From the NCBI RefSeq assembly GCF_008868005.1, contig NZ_WAAO01000003.1, positions 434,001 to 498,000 on the forward strand: DNA of 64,000 nucleotides, written 5' to 3'. Positions 52,527-61,186 of this stretch are shown piece after piece; the stretch's first letter is position 1, and each line of letters starts with the position of its first letter. The DNA comes from Microbacterium algeriense. Its GTDB lineage: Bacteria > Actinomycetota > Actinomycetes > Actinomycetales > Microbacteriaceae. The notes beneath the pieces are model-generated. The model was not told the origin of the DNA, did no database searches, and worked only from the letters and a program-made list of their open reading frames with translations. The translations under genes were made by a program, and so were the position numbers.

Positions 52527-52561
52527 GACCGCTTGGTAACTGAAATTAGACCGCTTGGTAA
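52527..52561. promoter_or_regulatory. Two direct-repeat operators in the transporter/TetR intergenic region
   Basis: GACCGCTTGGTAA occurs identically at 52527-52539 and 52549-52561, spaced 22 bases start to start, about two DNA turns. Each has ACC/GGT two-fold symmetry around GCTT. They lie between the divergent MFS and TetR-type genes, so binding could control both. Confidence 0.7.
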
Positions 52562-52593
52562 TGAGCGAGGATAGGATGCGGGAGGAGGATGCG

Positions 52594-53874
52594 ATGACGA
52601 CGACGGCACCGGCCGGCTCGCGGCAGGCTCGCGCCGCCGCCACCCGGCAGCGCATCCTCTCCGCCGCGCACGAGCTGTTCGTCACCCGCGGCTATCGCTC
52701 GACCTCGCTCCGGGACATCGCGGCCGCCGCGTCGGTCAGCCACCCCGGACTGCTGGGCCACTTCGCCTCGAAGGACGACCTGCTCGCCGAGGTCGTCGCG
52801 GAGCTCGAGGCCGAGAACGAGACGGTGTTCAGCGCGATCGCGGCCGCCTCGGAGCCGGGAGAGCTGGTGTTCGCCGCCCTCGCCGCGCGCAACGCCCGCA
52901 CCGAGGGGTACCTCGAGCTGTTCGCCGCCCTCACCGGTGAGGCGTCGGCGCCCGGGCACCCCGCGCACGACCGGATGCGCGAACGCTACTGCCGCCTGCG
53001 GGCGCTGAGCGTCGACGTCCTGCAGGATGCACAGGATCACGGGGTGATCGCGGCCGATCGCGACGTCCGTGGCGAGACGGTGCGGCACACGGCCGGATGG
53101 GACGGCCTGCAGCTGATCTCGCAGTATCTCCCCGACCGGGTGGACGTCGTCGAGATGCTCGAGGACCGGGAGAACCTGTGGGCGTCACCGCTCGCCTGGC
53201 GAGACCCCGACGATGACCCGACGCCCGAGCTCGACGCACCCGCCGGCCCGCTCCCGGAGCTGCCCGTCGCCGCCGTCCCCGAATCCGACCCCGGCTACGC
53301 GGTGGGCCGCCGACGCCGCACGCAGATCGTCGCGGATGCGATGCGCCTGTTCTCCCGCGACGGATACGGCGACACGAGTCTTCGGGACATCGCGACCGCC
53401 GTCGGCGTATCGAAGTCGACCCTGCTGCACCACTACTCCTCCAAGGAGCTGCTGCTCAGTGCCGTCCTCGCCGAGAGGGACAGCGCGATCAACGACAACC
53501 AGTCCGTCGCCGGCGCCGCCTCCGCCGCGGAGCTGCTGCGCGGGATCCCCGGCGGTGCCGCGCACAGCGCGCGGGAGGAGCCAGGGCTGATCGAGGTGTA
53601 CGCCGTCCTGTCGTGCGAGGCGGTTCCGACCACGCACCCCGCCCACGCCTACTTCCGGACGCGGTTCGCGAACACGATCGACTACTTCACCACCCTGTTC
53701 GAGCTCGCCCAGCGCGACGGCGACCTGCCGGCGCACCGCGACCCCGCGCACGAAGCCGTCTGGCTGATCGCGATGTGGGACGGTCTGCAGTACCAGTGGC
53801 TGTACGACCGGGGCGCGGTCGACGTCGCCGCGCACCTGCAGGCGCACTTCGACGACGTGCTCCCGCCGCGCTGA
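52594..53874 (+). CDS. Tandem TetR/AcrR-type regulator with two DNA-binding domains
   Basis: A 426-residue protein made of two TetR units in one chain. Unit 1 has its helix-turn-helix in TRQRILSAAHELFVTRGYRSTSLRDIAAAASVS near residues 19-60. Unit 2 has RRRRTQIVADAMRLFSRDGYGDTSLRDIATAVGVS near 235-275. Each is followed by a ligand-binding helical domain of about 140 residues (both contain HTAGWDGLQ or IAMWDGLQYQW, showing internal duplication). A usual TetR protein is about 200 residues. I chose the ATG at 52594 (GGAGGAGG five bases upstream), because the in-frame starts further up overlap the second operator. It probably represses the divergent MFS-GH3 operon. Confidence 0.85.
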   Translation: MTTTAPAGSRQARAAATRQRILSAAHELFVTRGYRSTSLRDIAAAASVSHPGLLGHFASKDDLLAEVVAELEAENETVFSAIAAASEPGELVFAALAARNARTEGYLELFAALTGEASAPGHPAHDRMRERYCRLRALSVDVLQDAQDHGVIAADRDVRGETVRHTAGWDGLQLISQYLPDRVDVVEMLEDRENLWASPLAWRDPDDDPTPELDAPAGPLPELPVAAVPESDPGYAVGRRRRTQIVADAMRLFSRDGYGDTSLRDIATAVGVSKSTLLHHYSSKELLLSAVLAERDSAINDNQSVAGAASAAELLRGIPGGAAHSAREEPGLIEVYAVLSCEAVPTTHPAHAYFRTRFANTIDYFTTLFELAQRDGDLPAHRDPAHEAVWLIAMWDGLQYQWLYDRGAVDVAAHLQAHFDDVLPPR

Positions 53875-53887
53875 GCACGCGCGACGG

Positions 53888-55960
53888 TCAGGCGGCGGCG
53901 ATCACCGCGAGGACGCCCTCGCCGTAGGCCTCGCGCTTCTTCGCACCGATGCCGGTGATGCCGTCGAGGTCGGCGAGAGAGCTCGGTCGATGTTCCGCGA
54001 GCGCGCGGAGCGTGGCGTCGCCGAACACGATGTACGCCGGGACCCCCTGCTCCCGGGCGGTCTCGGCACGCCAGGCGCGCAGCGCCTCGAACAGCCCGCG
54101 GTCCCCGGCGTCCAGAGCATCCGCAGCACTCGCCTTGCGCGCCCGCGAAGAGGAGGCGGGCCGGCCGATCGTGTCCTTGCGCAGAGGTACAGCCGTCTCG
54201 CCACGCAGCACCCCGGCCGCCAGCTCGCCGGGAGCCAGCGTGCCGTAGTCGCCCTGCGCGACGAGGATCCCTCTGGCGAGGAGCTGCCGGACGACGCTGC
54301 GCCAGTCCTGATCCGAGAGGTCGTTGCCGATGCCGTAGGTCGCCAGCTTGTCGTGACCCTGCTGCCTGATGCGCTCGGCCGAGGCCCCGCGGAGGATGTC
54401 GATCAGGTGCCCGGCGCCGAACGCCTGGTTGCGCTCGCGCTTGAGCCGCACGATCGTCGAGAGCAGCTTCTGGGCGGGCACGAGCCCGTCGAAGGTCTCG
54501 GTGTCGTCGAGGCACGTGTCGCAGTTGCCGCAGGGCGCGGACTCCTGCCCGAAGTAGCCCAGCAGGTTCTGTCGGCGGCACTCGACCGTCTCGCACAGCG
54601 CGAGCATCGCGTCGAGGTGCTGCCCCATCCGCATCTTGAACGTGCGGTCGCCAGGGCTCTGGTCGATGAGCCGGCGCTGCTGCACCACATCGCCGAGCCC
54701 GTACGCCATCCACGCCACCGAGGGTTCGCCGTCACGACCGGCACGGCCGGTCTCCTGGTAGTACCCCTCGACGGACTTCGGCAGGTCGATGTGAGCGACG
54801 AAGCGGACATCGGGCTTGTCGATGCCCATGCCGAACGCGATGGTCGCGACCATGACCACACCGTCCTCGCGCAGGAACCGGGACTGGTTGGTCGCGCGCA
54901 CCTCCGCCGGGAGACCCGCGTGATACGGCAGGGCGTCGAGCCCCTGGGCGGCGAGATACGTGGCCGTCTGCTCGACGGACTTGCGGCTCAGCGCGTACAC
55001 GATGCCGGCAGCGCCCTCCGGCTGGGAGCGGATGAACTGCACGAGCTGCTTGCGCGGATCGACCTTGGGCACGATGCGGTACTGGATGTTCGGGCGGTCG
55101 AAGCTCGCGACGAAGTGCTTCGCCGTGTCGAGCCGCAGCCGCTCGGTGAGCTCCTTGTGCGTGGCCCGCGTCGCCGTCGCGGTGAGCGCCATGCGCGGAA
55201 CACCCGGGAACCGCTCCCCCAGATCTCCCAGCGCGAGGTAGTCGGGCCGGAAGTCGTGGCCCCACTGCGACACGCAATGCGCCTCGTCGATCGCGATCAC
55301 GCTGAGCGTTCCACGCTGCAGCAGCGCCGTGGTCTGCGGGCTGGAGAGCCGCTCGGGGGCGACGTAGATGAGGTCGAGCTCGCCGGCGACATAGGCCCGC
55401 TCGACCTCCCGCCGCTCGTCGATCGCCTGGGTCGAGTTGAGGTACGCGGCATTGACGCCGTTGGCCCGGAGCGCGTCGACCTGATCGTGCATGAGCGCGA
55501 TGAGCGGGCTGATGACGAGCCCCGTGCCCTCGCGCACGAGCGCAGGCACCTGATACGTGATGCTCTTGCCGCCGCCGGTCGGCATCAGCACGACGGCGTC
55601 TCCGCCGGAGATGACCTGCTCGACGATGTCGGCCTGATCGCCGCGGAAGTCGTCATAGCCGAAGACGGTGTGCAGCGCCTCGCGTGCGGTCGGATAGCGG
55701 CTCGGCGTCGCGCGGCGCTCGACGGGCGGGCGCGCGGTGGCGGGCGAGTCGACGGCGGTGACGGGGCCCTGCCCCCAGTCGAGCGGGGGCTCGAAGCCGG
55801 CCCCCTGCGGCTCCCAGTCCATGGGCTCCGGCGGGTATGAGGACTCCCAGCCGTCGTCGTACCCTTCGACAGGCTCAGGGACCCATCCGACAGGCTCAGG
55901 GACCCATCCGTCAGGCTCAGGGACCCATCCTTCGTACGGGTCACGGGGAGTCTGCGGCAT
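53888..55960 (-). CDS. recQ: ATP-dependent DNA helicase RecQ
   Basis: A 690-residue RecQ helicase: Walker A MPTGGGKS, DEAH box IDEAHCVSQWGHDFR, motif VI YYQETGRAGRDG, the zinc-binding CRRQNLLGYFG..CGNCDTC, a winged-helix region and a C-terminal HRDC domain (AYIVFGDATLRALAEHRP). It unwinds forked and recombination intermediates. The helicase core starts only near residue 85. Residues 11-33 are three copies of GWVPEPx, encoded by a dispersed repeat element. The ATG at 55960 has GGAGG very close (one base), and an alternative start is Met47 at 55822, past the repeat. It converges on the TetR gene with a 13-base gap. Confidence 0.92.
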   Translation of the reverse strand: MPQTPRDPYEGWVPEPDGWVPEPVGWVPEPVEGYDDGWESSYPPEPMDWEPQGAGFEPPLDWGQGPVTAVDSPATARPPVERRATPSRYPTAREALHTVFGYDDFRGDQADIVEQVISGGDAVVLMPTGGGKSITYQVPALVREGTGLVISPLIALMHDQVDALRANGVNAAYLNSTQAIDERREVERAYVAGELDLIYVAPERLSSPQTTALLQRGTLSVIAIDEAHCVSQWGHDFRPDYLALGDLGERFPGVPRMALTATATRATHKELTERLRLDTAKHFVASFDRPNIQYRIVPKVDPRKQLVQFIRSQPEGAAGIVYALSRKSVEQTATYLAAQGLDALPYHAGLPAEVRATNQSRFLREDGVVMVATIAFGMGIDKPDVRFVAHIDLPKSVEGYYQETGRAGRDGEPSVAWMAYGLGDVVQQRRLIDQSPGDRTFKMRMGQHLDAMLALCETVECRRQNLLGYFGQESAPCGNCDTCLDDTETFDGLVPAQKLLSTIVRLKRERNQAFGAGHLIDILRGASAERIRQQGHDKLATYGIGNDLSDQDWRSVVRQLLARGILVAQGDYGTLAPGELAAGVLRGETAVPLRKDTIGRPASSSRARKASAADALDAGDRGLFEALRAWRAETAREQGVPAYIVFGDATLRALAEHRPSSLADLDGITGIGAKKREAYGEGVLAVIAAA
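55864..55930. repeat. Dispersed palindromic repeat inside the recQ coding sequence, 3 tandem copies of 21 bases
   Basis: CAGGCTCAGGGACCCATCC occurs at 55870, 55891 and 55912, period 21 bases. The first copy continues upstream as TTCGACAGGCTC, identical in core to the repeats at 61187-61312. On the recQ strand it encodes the GWVPEPx heptads at residues 11-33. Confidence 0.75.
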
Positions 55961-56083
55961 GCCTCCAGCGTAACGACCCCCGCCGACGCGGGCGGCGTGT
56001 CATCCACAGCGTCCGGTGCCGGGACCGCCCCCCGCCCGCGCGCGCGGGCGTAGGTTGGGAGGCACACGCAGAAGGAGCAGCCG

Positions 56084-56428
56084 ATGACCGACATCACCGT
56101 GACCCGCAACGACGAAGACTCGCGCTTCGAGATCCGCTCCGACGACGTGCTCGCCGGCTTCGCGGCGTTCGACCTGCGTCCCGGATCCATCCGCTTCCTC
56201 CACACCGAGATCGACCCGGCGTTCCAGGGCCAGGGCCTGGCGGGCAAGCTCGCGTCCGAGGCCTTGGCGGATGCCGTCGGGCGCGGTGAGGCGATCGTCC
56301 CCCTGTGCCCGTACATTGCGAAGTACCTCGAGACGCACGACGTCCCCGGCGCCGAGATCCGCTGGCCGAAGTCGCCGTCCGGTCACGGCGGCTCGGTCGC
56401 CGAGGATCCGACGGGCCGGGCGGAATGA
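56084..56428 (+). CDS. GNAT-type N-acetyltransferase (YjdJ-like small class)
   Basis: A 114-residue protein of the short Gcn5-related acetyltransferase class: SIRFLHTEIDPAFQGQGLAGKLASEAL with the acetyl-CoA loop QGQGLAG, and a C-terminal LCPYIAKYLETH motif typical of this group. Acetyl acceptors are unknown. AGAAGGAG lies eight bases before the ATG, and TAGGTT at 56051-56056 is a likely -10. Its stop overlaps the pirin gene start (ATGA), so the two form a small operon. Confidence 0.85.
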   Translation: MTDITVTRNDEDSRFEIRSDDVLAGFAAFDLRPGSIRFLHTEIDPAFQGQGLAGKLASEALADAVGRGEAIVPLCPYIAKYLETHDVPGAEIRWPKSPSGHGGSVAEDPTGRAE

Positions 56429-57342
56429 TCGGGCAGCACCGCCTCATCCTCGAGCCGCGTGAGGTGCCGCTCGGCGGTGTGCGCGGCATGAACGTGCTGC
56501 GGGCGCTGCCGCACCGCAACCTGCCGACGATCGGCGCCTGGTGCTTCCTCGACCGCTTCGGACCGGCCGATACCCGGATGCGCGTGGAACCGCATCCGCA
56601 CATCGGTCTGCAGACCGTGACCTGGCCGCTCGTGGGAGAGATCCGGCACCGCGACTCGCTCGGCAGCGACGCCGACCTCCGACGCGGCCAGCTGAACCTG
56701 ATGACGGCGGGCAACGGCATCTCGCATTCGGAGTACTCGATCGGCGAGGACCCGATCCCGCTGGACGCCCTGCAGTTCTGGGTGGTGCTCCCCGACGCGG
56801 CCAGACACGGTGCGGCCGGCTTCGAGAGGCACACGGAGCTTCCGGGGCTGACCGTTCCCGCCGCAGAGGGAGCGGATGCCGAGGTCACGGTGGTCCTGGG
56901 CGACTTCGCCGGCGTGCTGTCGCCCGCCACCGTGCACACCCCGATCGTCGGCGCCGAGGTCGTGCTCGCCCCGGGTTCCCGCGTGCGGCTGCCGCTGCGG
57001 CCGGACTGGGAGCACGCACTGATGCTCGTCGAGGGAGACGCGGTGGTGGCGGAGCATCCCCTGGACCGCAACGGACTGCTGTACCTCGGCGACTCGCGCG
57101 AGGAGGTCGAGGTGTCCAGCAGAGAGGGCGCCCTGCTGTTCCTGCTCGGCGGCGAGCCCTTCGAGGACGACATCGTGATGTGGTGGAACTTCGCCGGACG
57201 CACGCATGACGAGATCGCCGCCGCGCGCGAGGAGTGGGAGGCCGCATCCGACCGCTTCGGGGTGGTCCCCGGTCACGACGTGCGCATCCCGGCTCCTCCG
57301 CTCCCGCCCGTCCGCCTCATGCCCCGTTCCCGCAAGCTCTGA
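56425..57342 (+). CDS. Pirin family bicupin protein
   Basis: A 305-residue pirin-like protein. The metal-binding cupin motif is PHPHIGLQTVTWPLVGEIRHRDSLG, followed by MTAGNGISHSEYS, the conserved pirin core; the second cupin ends in FLLGGEPF and WWNF. Known pirins include quercetin 2,3-dioxygenases and regulators of metabolic enzymes, so the exact job cannot be assigned. I chose the ATG at 56425, overlapping the acetyltransferase stop; the open frame upstream is a shadow of that gene. Confidence 0.9.
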   Translation: MIGQHRLILEPREVPLGGVRGMNVLRALPHRNLPTIGAWCFLDRFGPADTRMRVEPHPHIGLQTVTWPLVGEIRHRDSLGSDADLRRGQLNLMTAGNGISHSEYSIGEDPIPLDALQFWVVLPDAARHGAAGFERHTELPGLTVPAAEGADAEVTVVLGDFAGVLSPATVHTPIVGAEVVLAPGSRVRLPLRPDWEHALMLVEGDAVVAEHPLDRNGLLYLGDSREEVEVSSREGALLFLLGGEPFEDDIVMWWNFAGRTHDEIAAAREEWEAASDRFGVVPGHDVRIPAPPLPPVRLMPRSRKL

Positions 57343-57403
57343 CCCCTCCCTCCCCATCCCGCCTGCCTCCATACGCTCCCGGGACCGGCGGTCGGGGTCC
57401 GGG

Positions 57404-58861
57404 TCAGCCGCGCTCGGGGGTGTGCACTCGCGCGAGGAAGCGCTCGGTCCGGGGGGACGGGCCCCGCGGATCGACGAGTGACACGACCACCGTGATGCCG
57501 GTGGCGAGCGGTATCGTCCACGCGGCAGGCTGCGCGAGATAGGGCGCGGCCACTCCCACTCCCCCGACCGCCGCGTGCACGAGCAGCGCGAGCCCGGTCG
57601 CGACACCGCCGGAGACCATCCCGGCCACCGCTCCCCGCGCCGTCAGACCCCGCCACCACACGCCCAGCAGCACCACGGGCGACAGCGTCGATGCGGCGAA
57701 CACGAACACCACGCCGACACTCGAGCCGAGGCCCGCCGGGGCCGTGAGCAGCGCCACGGCGAGAGGGACGAGCGCGCACAGCACGGCCGACACCCGGAAG
57801 GAGCGCACCGACCCGGAGAACACGTCCTGGCTGATGACGCCGGCGAGGGAGACCACGAGTCCGGCCGAGGTCGCCAGGAAGGCCGCGAACGCGCCCGCCA
57901 CGATGAGCGCGGTCAGCAGCTCGCCGAGCACCCCCGGGAAGACGCGCGATGGCAGCAGCAGGACCACCGTGTCGGCCACGCCGGGCGCCGCGAGGTCGGG
58001 GGCCGCGATGCGCGCCAGGAGCCCCATGGTGCTCGACACGGCATAGAACGCACTGACCATGCCGATGACGATGACGGTGGTCCGTCGCGCCGACACCCCG
58101 GTCGGGCTCGTGTAGAAGCGCACCAGCACGTGCGGCAGACCCATCGTCCCCAGGAGCAGGGCGAGCAGGAGCGACGCCGTCTCGTAGGCGTCGAACCCCG
58201 ACGGTCCGGCCTCGACCGGGAACACCAGCTCGGGATCGAAATCGTGGGGCCCGCCGCTGAGCGCGAACGCGATGAACACCACGGGCACGAGCAGAGCCGT
58301 GAGCTTGAGCCAGTACTGGAACGCCTGCACGTACGTGATGGCGCGCATGCCACCGGCGGCGACCGCAGCCGCGACGAGGACCGCCACGGTCACGGCCCCG
58401 ACCCACTCCGGCAGACCGGCCACGACGAGCAGGGTGATCCCTGCGCCGTGCAGCTGCGGCACGATGTACAGCCAGCCGATGACGAGCACCGCGATGCTGG
58501 TCACCCTCCGAGCCGTGACCGACTCCAGCCGGGCCTCCATGAAATCGGGGATCGTGTAGGCCCCGCTGCGACGCAGCGGGGCGGCGACGAAGGCGAGCAC
58601 GAGGAGGTATCCGGCGGCGTACCCGATCGGGAACCAGAAGCCGCGGGCGCCGTCCAGCAGCACGAGCCCGGACAGCCCGAGGAAGGTTCCGGCCGAGAGG
58701 TACTCTCCGCTGATCGCCGAGGCGTTCCACACCGGGCGCACCGTGCGGGAGGCGACGAAGAAGTCTCCGGTCGTCCGGGAGATGCGCAGACCGTAGACGC
58801 CGATGAGCAGTGTCGCGACGATGACGAGGGCGACCCCGATGAGGTCGAGGACCGCGTTCAT
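57404..58861 (-). CDS. Sodium/solute symporter (SSS family)
   Basis: A 485-residue carrier with about thirteen membrane helices and the SSS motifs SRTVRPVWNASAISGEYLSAGTFLGLSG and GTMGLPHVLVRFY. The ActP-like sequence PHVLVRFYTS points to short monocarboxylates such as acetate or pyruvate rather than sugars. Its start overlaps the stop of a 124-residue membrane protein that resembles the DUF485 partners of ActP. Both follow a LytTR response regulator gene with ATGA overlaps, so the transporter is in the same operon as its likely regulator. The substrate is inferred. Confidence 0.85.
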   Translation of the reverse strand: MNAVLDLIGVALVIVATLLIGVYGLRISRTTGDFFVASRTVRPVWNASAISGEYLSAGTFLGLSGLVLLDGARGFWFPIGYAAGYLLVLAFVAAPLRRSGAYTIPDFMEARLESVTARRVTSIAVLVIGWLYIVPQLHGAGITLLVVAGLPEWVGAVTVAVLVAAAVAAGGMRAITYVQAFQYWLKLTALLVPVVFIAFALSGGPHDFDPELVFPVEAGPSGFDAYETASLLLALLLGTMGLPHVLVRFYTSPTGVSARRTTVIVIGMVSAFYAVSSTMGLLARIAAPDLAAPGVADTVVLLLPSRVFPGVLGELLTALIVAGAFAAFLATSAGLVVSLAGVISQDVFSGSVRSFRVSAVLCALVPLAVALLTAPAGLGSSVGVVFVFAASTLSPVVLLGVWWRGLTARGAVAGMVSGGVATGLALLVHAAVGGVGVAAPYLAQPAAWTIPLATGITVVVSLVDPRGPSPRTERFLARVHTPERG

Positions 58862-59232
58862 TCGCGGTCCCGGAGCGCGCGGTAGCGACGCTCGTTGCGG
58901 GCGGCTGTGCGGACGTACAGCACCCCGAAGACGAGGATGATCGGGTAGAACGCATAGGCCTGGAGCAACCACGACAGCGGCAGTCCCCACACCAGCACCT
59001 CGCCGATCTGCGGGATGAGGGCGATCGCGAGAGTCAGGGCGATCACCACGACCACGAATCCGGCGACGGTGCCGAGCGCAAGCCGGAGTTGGCTGCGCAT
59101 CAGGGCCCTGGCATAGACGGCGTCTGCCTCATCCACCGGTGCGCCCGGGAGCGCGATGCCGCGGGTGAAGGGGGCCGACCGCCGATCGGGGAGGTCGGCG
59201 GTCACGCGCACGCGCTTCGGCTTCTCCGTCAT
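58858..59232 (-). CDS. Small two-helix membrane protein, DUF485-like symporter partner
   Basis: A 124-residue protein with a polar head, two membrane helices (LALGTVAGFVVVVIALTLAI and LSWLLQAYAFYPIILVFGVLYV) and a basic tail RNERRYRALRDRE. Size, topology and position directly ahead of an SSS symporter gene match the DUF485 (YjcH) partners of ActP-type carriers, though sequence conservation cannot be judged here. The ATG at 59232 and the stop each overlap a neighbour by four bases. Confidence 0.7.
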   Translation of the reverse strand: MTEKPKRVRVTADLPDRRSAPFTRGIALPGAPVDEADAVYARALMRSQLRLALGTVAGFVVVVIALTLAIALIPQIGEVLVWGLPLSWLLQAYAFYPIILVFGVLYVRTAARNERRYRALRDRE

Positions 59233-59948
59233 CCCGCACTCTCCCCGCGCAGGAGCGCCTCTCGCACCGCCGGTACGAGCCGCCGACTGACCGGCAGCGA
59301 CACGGTGTCGATCGTGACCGCGGGCTCCGCACCGGAGAGCCGGGCAGCAGTCACGGCCGCCGTGCGCACCAGCGACGACCGATGGATGCGCAGGAACCCG
59401 ACCTCGGCCCACCGCGCCTCCAGCTCGGAGATCGGGATGCGCACCAGGTGCCCTGCGCCCTCGCCCGTGTGCAACCGCGAGTAGTCCCCCTGCGCCTGCA
59501 CCCAGCGGACGTCGCTCCGGCGCACGAAGCGCACCACCGAGCCGACCGTCACCGGCAGCATCTCGTCATCACCGGGGGTCGCGGCGTCGGCGAGCTCGAT
59601 CGCCCTGTCGACCGCCTGACGCAGACGCTGCACGCGCACGGGCTTGAGCAGATAATCCGCCGCGCGGAGCTCGAACGCCTCCACGGCCTTGGCGTCGTCC
59701 GCGGTGACGAACACCACGGCGGGCGGCTCCGCCAGAGTGAGCAGCGCTCGGGCGAGCTCGGTGCCGGTGAGTCGCGGCATGTGGATGTCGAGGAAGGCGA
59801 TCCGCACGGCGCGCTCGGACAGCAGCCGCAGCGCCTCCGCGCCGGAGGACGCGGTGAGGATCTCGCCGATGCGCGCATCCGTACGCAGCAGGTGCACGAG
59901 CTCGTCCAGCGCCGGCTGCTCGTCGTCCGCCACGAGCACGTCGATCAC
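59229..59948 (-). CDS. LytTR-family response regulator
   Basis: A 239-residue regulator with a receiver domain (VLVADDEQPALDEL; phospho-acceptor Asp54 in AFLDIHMP; Lys in LLKPVRV) and a LytTR DNA-binding domain (VVRFVRRSDVRWVQAQGDYSRLHTGEG, FLRIHRSSLV). I chose the GTG at 59948, which has GAGGTGAT upstream; an ATG at 59996 would overlap the kinase gene. It is encoded 19 bases after the LytS-type kinase and directly before the transporter pair, so it presumably activates transport genes, possibly cstA too. Confidence 0.88.
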   Translation of the reverse strand: MIDVLVADDEQPALDELVHLLRTDARIGEILTASSGAEALRLLSERAVRIAFLDIHMPRLTGTELARALLTLAEPPAVVFVTADDAKAVEAFELRAADYLLKPVRVQRLRQAVDRAIELADAATPGDDEMLPVTVGSVVRFVRRSDVRWVQAQGDYSRLHTGEGAGHLVRIPISELEARWAEVGFLRIHRSSLVRTAAVTAARLSGAEPAVTIDTVSLPVSRRLVPAVREALLRGESAG

Positions 59949-59967
59949 GCGATCACCTCGCCCGTCG

Positions 59968-61158
59968 TCATGCGAGTCCCTCCGCGCCAGGGTCATGCTG
60001 CGGCTGCGACTTCGGCACCCGCAGGCGGACCAGCGTGCCCGCGTCGGTGTTCGTCTCGACCACGAGGCCGCCGTCGCCGCCGTAGAGCTGGCGCAGCCGC
60101 GTGTCGACGTTGCGGAGCCCGACGTGCAGGCCGTCGTCTCCGGCGGTGAGGGTGACCCGCAGCCCCTCGGGATCCATGCCCACGCCGTCGTCCTCGACGG
60201 TGATCTCGGTGTGCGTGCCGTCGTCTCTCGAGGCGATGCGGATCTCGCCTCCCCCTTCGCCCGGCTCGAGGCCGTGACGGACGGCGTTCTCCACGAGCGG
60301 CTGGACCGACAGGAACGGGATCACCGTCGCGAGGGTCTCCGGAGCGATCTGCAGCGTCACCCGCAGCCGGTCGCCGAATCGCGCCCGCTCGAGTTCGAGG
60401 TAGGAGTGGATGCTGCCCAGCTCCTCGGCGAGCGTCGTGAACTCGCCCTGCCTGCGGAAGGAGTATCGCGTGAAGTCCGCGAACTCGAGGACGAGCTCCC
60501 TCGCGCGGGCGGGGTCGGTGAGCACGAACGAGGCGATCGCCGTGAGGGCGTTGTAGATGAAGTGCGGCGAGATCTGTGCGCGCAGCGACCGCAGCTCCGC
60601 CTCGGCCAGCTGGGTGCGCGACGCGTCGAGCCCACCGAGCTCGACCTGAGCGGCGCACCAGTCCGCCACCTCCTCGGCCGCGCGGACGAGCGCCGCCCGC
60701 ACGGGGGCGGCGAAGGCGACGACCACACCCGCCACGGTTCCGTCGACGAGGATCGGAGCCCCGACCGCCTCCAGGTCGTCGTCTCGTCCCGACGCGGGGA
60801 ACACCTGTCGGCGACGGGAGGCCCTGACCTGCGACGCGATGCGGACCGCGGCCGACTCCAGCCCGTCGGAGGGGCCGTCGAACGACACCGTGTCATCCGC
60901 CGCCACGATCGCCACGGCGGCGCTTCCCAACAGCACCCGCAGGTGCCGGGCGGCCTTGACGACATCGGGCGAGGAGAGCCCCGCGCGCAGATGCGGGGCG
61001 GCGAGACTGGCCTGGTGGAGCGCCGTGAGTGCGGCGCGTTCGGCCTCGCTGCCCAGGTCGGCGGCACCACGCGCGAGTCGACGAGCCAGCAGCAGAAGCA
61101 CGGAGAGGACGACACCGCCGAGCACGCCGAGGATCGCAGCGAGAACGACGTCGGTCAT
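59968..61158 (-). CDS. LytS/BtsS-type sensor histidine kinase
   Basis: A 396-residue kinase with one N-terminal membrane helix (about 4-26), a GAF-like region (about 60-160), the His_kinase motif AQISPHFIYNALTAI with His199, and a HATPase domain with VENAVRHGLEPG and DDGVGMDPEG. It differs from BtsS/LytS in having one rather than five or more membrane helices, so its signal is probably cytosolic or read by the GAF-like domain. It begins with a leaderless-type promoter (TAGGCT, six bases, ATG) and is co-transcribed with the response regulator and symporter genes. Confidence 0.87.
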   Translation of the reverse strand: MTDVVLAAILGVLGGVVLSVLLLLARRLARGAADLGSEAERAALTALHQASLAAPHLRAGLSSPDVVKAARHLRVLLGSAAVAIVAADDTVSFDGPSDGLESAAVRIASQVRASRRRQVFPASGRDDDLEAVGAPILVDGTVAGVVVAFAAPVRAALVRAAEEVADWCAAQVELGGLDASRTQLAEAELRSLRAQISPHFIYNALTAIASFVLTDPARARELVLEFADFTRYSFRRQGEFTTLAEELGSIHSYLELERARFGDRLRVTLQIAPETLATVIPFLSVQPLVENAVRHGLEPGEGGGEIRIASRDDGTHTEITVEDDGVGMDPEGLRVTLTAGDDGLHVGLRNVDTRLRQLYGGDGGLVVETNTDAGTLVRLRVPKSQPQHDPGAEGLA

Positions 61159-61164
61159 GACCTC

Positions 61165-61170
61165 AGCCTA
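61165..61170 (-). promoter_or_regulatory. Leaderless -10 box (TAGGCT) for the histidine kinase operon
   Basis: On the minus strand TAGGCT is followed after six bases by the ATG at 61158. It lies right next to the repeat array at 61187-61332. Confidence 0.6.
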
Positions 61171-61186
61171 GGCATCGCGTCCCGCC

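Noticed and set aside
55864..55930. Repeat array as CRISPR
   Set aside because: Unit of 21 bases without distinct spacers, translated in frame within recQ and related to an intergenic palindrome; no cas genes are present.
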